Origin: Mycolicibacterium crocinum
GTDB taxonomy: Bacteria > Actinomycetota > Actinomycetes > Mycobacteriales > Mycobacteriaceae
Reading direction: 5' to 3'
DNA: 64,000 nt
Assembly: GCF_022370635.2 (NCBI RefSeq)
Contig: NZ_CP092362.2
Coordinates: 558,001-622,000, forward strand
Of this stretch, positions 42,648-49,844 are shown in pieces. The position numbers and the translations under genes are program-made. The stretch's first letter is position 1, and every line of letters begins with the position of its first letter. The notes beneath the pieces are model-generated. The model was not told the DNA's origin, did not search any database, and saw only the letters and a program-made list of their open reading frames with translations.

Positions 42648-43333
42648 CTCTCGATCCCCAACGCCGCCATCAGCTCTTGAAGAAGTTCCCCGCCCTCAGC
42701 AATGTGCGGCCGATGGACCCGCGCGCCAACACCCAAGTACGCGCCATCGAACGCGCCCAACAGATCATGTCGAAGACCTGGCTGAACCTGGCGATGGGCG
42801 ATGGGGTGTTTTTTGATCCTGCGCGGGTGCCGCCCTTGGCTCGTCGAGCTGACGCGGACGCGGCGGAGTTCCACCGCCGAGCAGCCAAAGGGCGGTTGCG
42901 TTACAACACCTGGGACACCGACTACGACCCCGACGACCCGGCTGAGCAGGGTGTCGTGCGGATATGGGCGGTCGGAACGGACCACGTCGACATCGTCCGC
43001 GACCGGTGGCACGACGCACCCACCCGCCGACTCAGCACCGTGAGCTTCTCCGCTGGCTCGCTCGCCCACAAAGTCGACACCTTGGACTACTGGGACTGCC
43101 GCCGCTATGGCTGCGAAGGCAACTGCGGACTGGAGTGCAACATTCAGCTCACCCCGGCATGCGACACGACGGCACGACTCCTCGCCACCGACCGAGGCAC
43201 ATTGATTTTGTTGTACCGGTGCTGTTGGTCTTGTGAAGAGGTGGCCGGCAAGATCGCCGCCGAGACCTACAAGACCAATGTTCAGATCGCCCATCTGGAG
43301 GCCGTCGAAGTCTGGCCACCAGGCAGCCTCTGA
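42644..43333 (+). CDS. Cys-rich unknown protein, 229 aa
   Basis: A 229-residue protein coupled to the HTH gene by an ATGA overlap. The N-terminal half is helical and basic (QRRHQLLKKFPALSNVRPMD, QVRAIERAQQIMSKTWLNLA). The C-terminal half has nine Cys in about 75 residues (DCRRYGCEGNCGLECN, LTPACDTT, LYRCCWSCEE), suggesting one or two metal-binding modules. I do not recognise the family. Being coupled to a regulator, it may be an accessory DNA-binding or host-interaction protein. Confidence 0.6.
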   Translation: MTLDPQRRHQLLKKFPALSNVRPMDPRANTQVRAIERAQQIMSKTWLNLAMGDGVFFDPARVPPLARRADADAAEFHRRAAKGRLRYNTWDTDYDPDDPAEQGVVRIWAVGTDHVDIVRDRWHDAPTRRLSTVSFSAGSLAHKVDTLDYWDCRRYGCEGNCGLECNIQLTPACDTTARLLATDRGTLILLYRCCWSCEEVAGKIAAETYKTNVQIAHLEAVEVWPPGSL

Positions 43334-43438
43334 ACGCGGTCATGGCCCGGACCGGGCCACACGGTATCCCTGTGTACCAATGAGGTCGATACCTTAAGTG
43401 CATCTAAGGGTATTTGCACCGGATTGTCTGTCCCACAG

Positions 43439-43568
43439 TAGAATCCGGTGACCGGCTCCGCCGCTATATCGGCGGCGCGCCGCCGCCGGTTCGGGTAAGG
43501 TAGGCGAGGACGGCCCTTCGGGGCCGGGGTGTTGAGTCTTGGCGGGCGCGCTCTTTCAATTTCGAAAG
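43439..43568 (+). promoter_or_regulatory. structured leader of the second HTH / primase operon
   Basis: A 248-bp gap precedes the gene at 43582. TAGAAT (43439-43444) with TTGCAC upstream is a possible promoter. Then come CCGCCG/CGGCGG (43458-43475) and the competing palindrome GGCGGCGCGCCGCC (43471-43484), a perfect CGGCCC-TTCG-GGGCCG tetraloop hairpin (43511-43526), and CTTTC/GAAAG (43553-43568) next to the ribosome site. The alternative foldings look like an attenuator or RNA control element; this is inferred from structure only. Confidence 0.45.
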
Positions 43569-43581
43569 GGCGAATACACCA

Positions 43582-43818
43582 ATGAACGAGGATCAGAAGC
43601 CAATTATGACCGAGCAAGAGCTCTGGGAATGGCTTCACTACGACGAGGGCATCCCCGTCACCCGGCGAGCCGTTAAGCATGCGGTGCTTCGCCGTGAAAT
43701 CAGCCCAACGCGCCTCGGTAACACGAACCTGTTCTCGCGGCGGGATGGCTGGGACTGGATCGAGTCGCGCAAGCAATCTGGCGTCTATCGGCTACCGAAA
43801 TCCGCTGTAGCCCAGTAG
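43582..43818 (+). CDS. second excisionase-like HTH protein, 78 aa
   Basis: A 78-residue protein parallel in layout to the 82-aa gene: TEQELWEWLHYDEGIPVTRR, AVKHAVLRREISPTRLG, NLFSRRDGWDWIESR. The shared W-L-x(n)-R-R-E-I and LFxxRxxxWxWI pattern marks them as paralogues of the excisionase/AlpA type. It lies directly before the primase-helicase gene and is preceded by the structured leader, so it may regulate replication genes while the other controls excision. Confidence 0.7.
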   Translation: MNEDQKPIMTEQELWEWLHYDEGIPVTRRAVKHAVLRREISPTRLGNTNLFSRRDGWDWIESRKQSGVYRLPKSAVAQ

Positions 43819-43870
43819 ATGAAGTATGCCCCGACACGGGTGGCATCTCCCGGGCCGGGGCGATACGCCA

Positions 43871-46258
43871 ATGAGCGCTGGAGCCGATGACGTGACGAGA
43901 ACTTTACCCGCCGAGCGTGGGCCGCGAAAGCCAGGGCAGCCGGGAGGATTCGGGAGCGCAGCCCGTCGCTACCGAAGACGAGGCTTCCTGGGCACACTGC
44001 CTTTACCGCCTTCTGAGAAGCACCCACCGCCTGCAGGATTCACTGGTGGCGGCAAGCCACACCCGACGGATGCTCAACTAAGTCAATGGATTCGACAGCA
44101 GCCGCGCGGAAACATAGCGCTGCGCTTGGCGGAGGTCCCCCGCGGGCTCCTGGACGATCGCGACGACCTACCGCCGATCTACGCCGGGAACAACGTTGAT
44201 GGCTGGGAACTGGTCGGCATCGACGTCGACAACTATTCCAAGGGTGACGGCCCGCCGAAGCGCGGTGCCGAACAGCTGCGCGACTTGGAGTCCGAACTAG
44301 GCCAACTGCCCGTGACGGCGTTGAGCGGAGCCAGGTTGCACACTGGCAGTTGTATCGCGGTGTACCTAGTCCCGAAGAGCTACCGGTTCACCGGGAAGGC
44401 GGCGGACTCGATTGAGGTGATCCAGAAGCGCCACCGGTACATGGTGGTTCACCCGAGCACCAATCCCGATGCAAAGGGTGCGGACGGGCAGCCGGCCATC
44501 TACGAGTGGGGCCGGGGCGCGCCGTCCAAGCTGGCGGACGCGGGGGCCGAATCGCTGGAGCGGTTCGAGGACGGAATGCCGACTCTGGCGGACATCGCGG
44601 TCCTGCCCGAGGCCTGGTTCACGCGTCTGACACGTGGCGGGATGGGCGAGACCGAGGACCCGATAAGCGAGATGACGGACGGCGAGCTGTGGGAGTGGCT
44701 CAAGAACCGGCCGGGCTACGGCGACGCGATGTGTTCGTTGATGAAGGCGGCGGTCGACGAGTGGGTCGCCAAGATTGAGGCGAGCGCGAGCAGCCATGAC
44801 GTCCTGCGGGATGCACAATGGCGGCTATTGAACCTGGCGGCCGAGGGGCACGCCGGAATCGCAGCCGCGCTCGAAGAGGTCACTCGCACAGGCTTACCCG
44901 CTGCGTTGGGAAAGCGCGACGTGGAGACATTGAGCGCGGAGGTCGGCCGCAGCATCGCCGGAGCGCTCGACAAGATCCAGCCGCGGTGGCGAATGGCGAG
45001 TGGGAGGGACTATGTGCCGGACGACCGATGCGCCATCGACACAACAAGGTTCGACTGCGACGCATGGGCCGAACGAGTGCTGGGAAGGCTTGGTGACGAC
45101 TCGGTGACGGGCGGTGAAGCCTCAGAACTCGTACACGAAGCGGAACTCGCGTACCGCCGTCGGAAGGCCGATCAGTTGGCCCGTCAACGCCTGGCGGTGG
45201 AGGACTGGCGTGAGCCCGACGACGAAGGCGACCTCAACTACCAGATTGCTAATCCGGAGCCGGATGAGGGAGATTTGGTCGCGGGATTAGTACGCTCGCG
45301 CGGGATTGTCTTGGTCAACGCGCAGTATAAGACCGGCAAGACCACACTCGCGTCGGTCAACCTCCCGAAAGCTCTCGTCACCGGTCGGCCATTCTTGCGG
45401 AAGTTCGGTGTGGCGTTCGGTTCCGACGAGTGTGTGGGGATCTGGAATCTAGAGGTAGACCGGCAAGACTTGGTGGATTGGCTGGAACGGGCTGAGATCC
45501 CGCCCGAGCAACGCGACCGCATATTCCCGAAGTGTCTCCGCGGCAACAGGTCTGTCGACTTTCGCAACGAACGTGCCATCGAGTGGACCGTGCAGTGGTT
45601 GCGGGACCGACGCATCACGGTCTGGATCATCGACCCGCTCAGCAAGCTCTATCGTGGTGAAGAGAACAGCAGTACTGAGTTCAACGAGTGGTGGTCGGCG
45701 CTAGAGGAAATCATGCGCCGCGCGGGCGTCCGCGTAACGGTTCTGGTGCATCACTCGGGCCACGGAGGTGAGGGCCGAGCACGCGGTACCTCGGCGATGA
45801 TGGGTAACCCTGATGTCTTGATTGAGTACCGCCACGGTGGTGAGCACGGTGAACTACCGCCAGACAACAAGCGTTACCTGCGCACGTTCGGCCGACGTAT
45901 AGACCAGCCGAACGTCACGCTGGACTTCAACCCGGTGACACTTGAATTGTTCGTGGACGAGAACGGCGGAACACGTGCAGAGAACCAAAATCGGCACCTG
46001 GCGCTGCGGCTGTGGGACGCGTTGAAAGCTGCGGACAAGCCCCTGAATCAAGGTGAGCTGTTCGCTGCGGCAGGCCGGAAAGCCAAGGGCAAGAACACCG
46101 CAAGAGCCCGCGCCGCAATCGATTACGCGCAAGGCGAAGGCTGGATCACCGTCGAAAAGTCAGGTAACGCCAACTTGCATTCCGTTGGCGCTGTCGACCC
46201 GTACGCCGGTCACAGGGTGCGGTTGAATTCACCCGGGGAAGGCGACGTGACCGAATGA
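43871..46258 (+). CDS. bifunctional primase-polymerase / RepA-type helicase
   Basis: A 795-residue replication protein. The N-terminal prim-pol domain starts at YRRRGFLGTLPLPPSEKHPP, with GIDVDNYS (catalytic Asp pair), SGARLHTGS and HRYMVVHPSTNP. The C-terminal RepA/AAA_25 ATPase has Walker A AQYKTGKTTL (near residues 484-491), Walker B VWIIDPLSK (near 586) and VLVHHSGHGG. It would prime and unwind DNA at the element's own origin, which I place in the iterons just downstream. I prefer the ATG at 43871; a start at 43826 would add 15 residues. The TGA overlaps the next ATG. Confidence 0.82.
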   Translation: MSAGADDVTRTLPAERGPRKPGQPGGFGSAARRYRRRGFLGTLPLPPSEKHPPPAGFTGGGKPHPTDAQLSQWIRQQPRGNIALRLAEVPRGLLDDRDDLPPIYAGNNVDGWELVGIDVDNYSKGDGPPKRGAEQLRDLESELGQLPVTALSGARLHTGSCIAVYLVPKSYRFTGKAADSIEVIQKRHRYMVVHPSTNPDAKGADGQPAIYEWGRGAPSKLADAGAESLERFEDGMPTLADIAVLPEAWFTRLTRGGMGETEDPISEMTDGELWEWLKNRPGYGDAMCSLMKAAVDEWVAKIEASASSHDVLRDAQWRLLNLAAEGHAGIAAALEEVTRTGLPAALGKRDVETLSAEVGRSIAGALDKIQPRWRMASGRDYVPDDRCAIDTTRFDCDAWAERVLGRLGDDSVTGGEASELVHEAELAYRRRKADQLARQRLAVEDWREPDDEGDLNYQIANPEPDEGDLVAGLVRSRGIVLVNAQYKTGKTTLASVNLPKALVTGRPFLRKFGVAFGSDECVGIWNLEVDRQDLVDWLERAEIPPEQRDRIFPKCLRGNRSVDFRNERAIEWTVQWLRDRRITVWIIDPLSKLYRGEENSSTEFNEWWSALEEIMRRAGVRVTVLVHHSGHGGEGRARGTSAMMGNPDVLIEYRHGGEHGELPPDNKRYLRTFGRRIDQPNVTLDFNPVTLELFVDENGGTRAENQNRHLALRLWDALKAADKPLNQGELFAAAGRKAKGKNTARARAAIDYAQGEGWITVEKSGNANLHSVGAVDPYAGHRVRLNSPGEGDVTE

Positions 46259-46515
46259 GCAGACCGCCGGGGACCCCTGTCTACCAGTCCTTTTCTTGGT
46301 ACCCCTATGGAGGGGTACCAAGGCCCGAAACTTCTGTCCGGCAGCCGAATTCGGTACCCCTCTTGGTACCCCGGAAAATCGCTGGTCGAGCGCTGAGTAC
46401 CCCGTCGGTACCCCCTTGGAACCCCTGGTGGGGGTACTTGGTACCCCCGGCCTATAGGGGCGAAGCCCTAGGCCGAGGTACCGATTACCGAACTAACGGG
46501 CGGGCCGAGCGATGA
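46255..46515 (+). CDS. 86-aa frame overlapping the iteron array
   Basis: An open frame of 86 codons whose ATG overlaps the primase TGA and whose TGA overlaps the ATG of the next small frame, a coupling that argues for translation. The protein is Pro/Trp/Tyr-rich (SFSWYPYGGVPRPE, VPPWNPWWGYLVPP), and much of it simply reflects the GGTACC repeats in the DNA. It may be a genuine overprinted product or only a passive frame across the origin. I do not recognise a family. Confidence 0.35.
   Translation: MSRPPGTPVYQSFSWYPYGGVPRPETSVRQPNSVPLLVPRKIAGRALSTPSVPPWNPWWGYLVPPAYRGEALGRGTDYRTNGRAER
46296..46447. repeat. GGTACCCC iteron array, candidate replication origin
   Basis: GGTACCCC copies at 46298-46305, 46353-46360, 46365-46372, 46407-46414 and 46440-46447, an inverted copy at 46312-46319, and near-copies at 46396-46403, 46418-46425 and (inverted) 46431-46438. 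The first pair forms an 11-bp perfect inverted repeat with a 4-nt loop (46296-46306 with 46311-46321). The later sites fall on an 11-bp spacing, about one helical turn. Iterons right after a prim-pol/RepA gene are the usual origin layout in phage satellites and small replicons. Confidence 0.7.
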
Positions 46516-46652
46516 ATGTCTTCACGCGGGCCGAACCGCCCTACTGGTGGTCGCCGCAGAAGCGAACTCGACGCGGACATCCCATACGACCGCGACGCAA
46601 CCCGCGCCGAGAGCCTTGGCCCGTGGACTGGATAAGACCGGGCGAGCGATGA
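46512..46652 (+). CDS. 46-aa basic Trp/Arg-rich small frame
   Basis: Starts MNVFTRAEPPYWWSPQKR and continues with RRGHPIRPRRNPRREPWPVD. Its ATG overlaps the stop of the 86-aa frame, and its stop overlaps another ATGA at 46649. The context GAGCGATGAATG is repeated at both junctions. The coupling chain supports translation, and the composition suggests nucleic-acid binding; no homologue is recognised. Confidence 0.4.
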   Translation: MNVFTRAEPPYWWSPQKRTRRGHPIRPRRNPRREPWPVDWIRPGER

Positions 46653-46679
46653 ATGCACCGACGCTGAAAGGAGATTCGG

Positions 46680-47336
46680 GTGAGCAACCCTTCGGAGAGT
46701 GAACCTATTGAATGGAACCGGGGCAACCCCGCGCGGCGCTGCACCGCGCACAAGAAGAACGGGGAGCAATGTCGCCGCTGGGCGATACGCGGCGGGACGG
46801 TGTGTACACACCACGGAGGCCGAGCGCCCGCCGTGAGGGCGCGAGCGCGACAGCGGCTGGACGAGGCAGCGGACCGTATGGCGAAACAGCTGCTGGGTAT
46901 CGCGGAGAGCGCGGAGTCCGAGGCGGTGAAGCTCGCCGCCGTCCGTGACGCCCTCGACCGCGCGGGCCTCAAACCGCCCGCCCAAGTGGAACTCTCAGCG
47001 AAGCCGACCGAGCCGTGGGAGGAAGTCATGGGCGATATCGCGATGTCCGTCGGGCGGACGACCCGCGCCGAACACCGCGCCGCTCGGGGTCGTCCGCCCG
47101 AGGAACCGCGGGCGCTGCCGCCGATGGAGATCGTGGACGCCGAGATCGTCGAGGACGGCCCCGAACCGCACGCCGACGCACCGAGAGAGCGTGCGGAGCG
47201 GCCTTCGTGGGCCGAGGACCCGCCCGGCACCCCCGCACGCACGAGCCGCGAGCTAGTGCGGCTGGAGGACGCGGTAGGCGACGTTGCCGCAGCGAACCGC
47301 CGAGCGCAGACCGCCCGACGACGCCACGTGCGTTAG
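46680..47336 (+). CDS. HGG-type zinc protein, small-terminase-associated family
   Basis: A 218-residue protein. The N-terminal zinc-like motif RCTAHKKNGEQCRRWAIRGG then TVCTHHGGRAPAV is typical of actinophage proteins encoded by or beside the small terminase gene; a helical region follows (RQRLDEAADRMAKQLLGIAE, AVKLAAVRDALDRAGLKPP), and the C-terminus is acidic then basic. In phages such proteins often recognise packaging DNA, so here it may direct packaging of element DNA into helper or own capsids (inference). GTG start with AAGGAG about 7 bases upstream. Confidence 0.65.
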   Translation: MSNPSESEPIEWNRGNPARRCTAHKKNGEQCRRWAIRGGTVCTHHGGRAPAVRARARQRLDEAADRMAKQLLGIAESAESEAVKLAAVRDALDRAGLKPPAQVELSAKPTEPWEEVMGDIAMSVGRTTRAEHRAARGRPPEEPRALPPMEIVDAEIVEDGPEPHADAPRERAERPSWAEDPPGTPARTSRELVRLEDAVGDVAAANRRAQTARRRHVR

Positions 47337-47407
47337 CTGTGGTAGGGAAAACAGCAGTTGAGAGGTCATCTTCGACATGGCTAGCTGGCGTACCGTTCGG
47401 GGCGTAA

Positions 47408-47429
47408 GGCGGTGACGGTCGTTACCGCC
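47408..47429. promoter_or_regulatory. inverted repeat before serine recombinase gene
   Basis: GGCGGTGACG (47408-47417) and CGTTACCGCC (47420-47429) are inverted copies with one mismatch and a 2-bp spacer, located 19 bp before the GTG. Resolvases usually bind such dyads as their own recombination and control site, so this is a candidate res subsite or operator. Confidence 0.45.
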
Positions 47430-47447
47430 CTGACGAGAGGAACCGAC

Positions 47448-48113
47448 GTGAGCAACGGACAGTTGTTCTTCGGCTACGCCCGGTGCAGTACCGAGGAGCA
47501 GGCCGAGAAGCGCAATGGGTTGGAGGCCCAGCGCGCAACCATCGACGGCGAAGCCGAGCGACGCGGCTGGGCGGTCGAGCATTACACCGATGCGGGAGTC
47601 ACGGGGAAGGTGATTGGGCCGCGGTTGCGAGAAGTGTTGGAGCTACTAGCTTCCGGGCAGGGCGACGGTCTCGTGGTCGCGAAGCTGGACCGGTTATCGC
47701 GGTCGATCGTCAACGCCGCCAACATAATCGAAGCCGCCCAGGAACAAGGGTGGTCGTTGGTCGTGCTCGACTTAGGCGTCGACCTGACGACCGCTGCGGG
47801 CCGCATGGTGGCGATGAACCTGGTCAACTTCGCCCAATACGAGCGCGAGCTGATCTCCGAGCGGACGAAGGCAGGGCTGGCGGCGAAGCGGGCGCGGGGC
47901 GAGCGGCTTGGCCGGCCACGGCTGGCACAGCCGGGGTTGGTGCGGCGGATCGTTCTGGATCGCAACACTGGCATGAGCTTCGACAAGATCGCTGCTGTCC
48001 TGGAGGCCGAAGGTATTCGCGCCCCCGGCGGAGGCAAGAAATGGCACACCAGCACCGTGCGCCGCATCTACGCCAGCGCCACCGCCGCAACAGAACTCGG
48101 GGCCACAGCATGA
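47448..48113 (+). CDS. small serine recombinase (resolvase/invertase type)
   Basis: A 221-residue serine recombinase. The catalytic region is FFGYARCSTEEQAEKRNG with nucleophile Ser at about residue 14, followed by VVAKLDRLSRSIVNA and RMVAMNLVNFAQYERELISE (long E-helix). The C-terminal HTH is RRIVLDRNTGMSFDKIAAVL. Length fits resolvase/invertase-type rather than large serine integrases. Start at the GTG at 47448, which has GAGAGG upstream; the GTG at 47412 would add 12 residues. As a tyrosine integrase is also present, this one may resolve dimers or switch a segment. Confidence 0.83.
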   Translation: MSNGQLFFGYARCSTEEQAEKRNGLEAQRATIDGEAERRGWAVEHYTDAGVTGKVIGPRLREVLELLASGQGDGLVVAKLDRLSRSIVNAANIIEAAQEQGWSLVVLDLGVDLTTAAGRMVAMNLVNFAQYERELISERTKAGLAAKRARGERLGRPRLAQPGLVRRIVLDRNTGMSFDKIAAVLEAEGIRAPGGGKKWHTSTVRRIYASATAATELGATA

Positions 48114-48382
48114 GCAAGCACGACATCGACCCGCTCGCCAGCGCCCTAGAGTTCCGCCCCGGCGACGAGGTACTGGTGATTGCGAAGAACGCCCCACGCT
48201 ACGCCGAGGTCGGCGAGGTCTACGAGACCTCCAACGACGGCGGCGACCTGGTCGTGGGGGTTGTGTTTGACCGCGGCGGACCGTATGCCAGCACGGAGGT
48301 CTACCGGGTCGTTGAACTTCGGCACATGACCATTGCCGGTGAGGTTCGGGGCAGCCGTAATCGCCAGGCACGGGAGGGCTAG
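48110..48382 (+). CDS. unknown 90-aa protein coupled to recombinase
   Basis: A 90-residue acidic protein with beta-rich sequence (FRPGDEVLVIAKNAPRYAEV, GEVYETSNDGGDLVVGVVFD, STEVYRVVELRHMTI), like a small SH3-like barrel, and a basic tail. The ATG overlaps the recombinase TGA (ATGA), so translation is coupled, and the integrase ATG follows 4 bp after its stop. No motif suggests function; perhaps a recombination accessory factor. Confidence 0.55.
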   Translation: MSKHDIDPLASALEFRPGDEVLVIAKNAPRYAEVGEVYETSNDGGDLVVGVVFDRGGPYASTEVYRVVELRHMTIAGEVRGSRNRQAREG

Positions 48383-48386
48383 CGCG

Positions 48387-49775
48387 ATGGCAAGAACGCA
48401 GAAGCGCATTACCCGCAGCGGTGCAACAAGATACGTGGCGAAGTGGCGCGACCCAGACGGCACCGACCACAGCAAGGGTGGCTTCACAACCAAGAAGGCT
48501 GCGGCCGACTACGCGCGCAACGCTGAGAGCGCAGCGGCGCAGGGGATCGTGTTCGACCCAGCGAAGGGCAAGATGCTTTTTCGGGACGCGGCTGCGATCT
48601 GGTTGGAGTCCCGCAAGGCCGACACCCGTAACAACGCCGAGAACCACCGCTACGCGCTCGCCCCGGCCGCAACCCGGCACGGCGATGGCAAGACGCTCGG
48701 GATTGATGCGGTGTTCGGCGGCTACCCGCTGAACAAGATCACCCGCGAGTACATCCAGGCGTGGGTCAACCGGCTCACCGAGGCGGGCAAGAAACCGTCG
48801 ACCGTGCGGCACGCATTCTGGACAGTCCGCATGGTCCTGGAGCAGGCCGTCGTGGATGGCCGGCTGGCGAGGAGCCCCGCCGAACACGTCAAGCTACCCA
48901 AAGAGCGCGGCGCAAAGGGTGCGAAGGTCGGGGTGGTGGACCGTGCGCAATTCCTCACCGCCGCACAGGTTTCTGCTCTCGTCGAGGCGACGCCTTGGCC
49001 GTACAACGTCCTGGTGAACCTGGCGGCGTGGTCGGGCCTGCGCGCGGCGGAACTCGGCGGGCTGCAAGTCCAAGACATCGAGGTCTCCTCCAACGGAGGC
49101 ATGAAGATTCATGTTGAGCGGACCGCCGCGGCCCATGGGCTGACCAAGACCGACGGCTCGATGCGAACTGTGCCTGTGCCGGGACCGACAGCAAGTCTGG
49201 TCCGGGACTACCTCGCCGAGCACCCGCGGCGGCACGAGCCTGCCGCACCCCTATTCCCCGGTATGCGGCTGACCACGCCCCGGCCTACCGGAGTGCGGGT
49301 CGCTGCCGCCGCACCAGGAGCGGCCACGACGGCTGTGGAGGAGGCAGCGCCGAGCGCGTCGGCGAAGAACCGCGCACGGCGACAAGCCGACGCCCTCGCC
49401 GAACTCACCGTGGAGGACGCGGAGAAGCGGTTAGTGCTCGACTGGACCCAGCCGCTACGCCACGCGACGTTCTACAAAGCCGTGTTCCGGCCCGCAGTGC
49501 TCCGAGCCAATCGGACAGCGGGCAACACGATGCTCCCGGCGGGGTTGCGGTTCCACTCGCTCCGTCACACCTACGCGAGCTTGTGTGCGGCGGTCCCGAG
49601 TATTTCGGTGCGGCAGGTGGCCGAGTGGATGGGGCACGCGAACCCGACGACAACCGAACTCGTCTACACGCACCTCTACGCGAAGGCCGACCACGACGAC
49701 GAGATGGCGGCGCTAGGCGCGTTAGCCGGGCAGCCGAAGAGATATGCCGGAAATGTGGTGCCGCTGCACGGTTAA
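48387..49775 (+). CDS. int: tyrosine site-specific integrase
   Basis: A 462-residue phage-type integrase. N-terminal arm-binding domain (SGATRYVAKWRDPDGTDHSK), a SAM-like core-binding domain (DAAAIWLESRKADTR through VRMVLEQAVVDGRLARSP), and a catalytic domain with Arg in WSGLRAAELGG, the HSLRHTYAS motif, and His/Tyr in WMGHANPTTTELVYTHLY. An Ala-rich insert lies near residues 310-345. It would recombine attP with the tRNA-Gly site. It lies 1.8 kb from attR, with the ATPase gene between. The ATG at 48387 is 4 bp after the previous stop. Confidence 0.9.
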   Translation: MARTQKRITRSGATRYVAKWRDPDGTDHSKGGFTTKKAAADYARNAESAAAQGIVFDPAKGKMLFRDAAAIWLESRKADTRNNAENHRYALAPAATRHGDGKTLGIDAVFGGYPLNKITREYIQAWVNRLTEAGKKPSTVRHAFWTVRMVLEQAVVDGRLARSPAEHVKLPKERGAKGAKVGVVDRAQFLTAAQVSALVEATPWPYNVLVNLAAWSGLRAAELGGLQVQDIEVSSNGGMKIHVERTAAAHGLTKTDGSMRTVPVPGPTASLVRDYLAEHPRRHEPAAPLFPGMRLTTPRPTGVRVAAAAPGAATTAVEEAAPSASAKNRARRQADALAELTVEDAEKRLVLDWTQPLRHATFYKAVFRPAVLRANRTAGNTMLPAGLRFHSLRHTYASLCAAVPSISVRQVAEWMGHANPTTTELVYTHLYAKADHDDEMAALGALAGQPKRYAGNVVPLHG

Positions 49776-49844
49776 ATGACAAGAAGTGTCACTACGCGGA
49801 TCTACGATCCGACGTAACTGCGAAACGAATCGCCAGGGGGCCAA

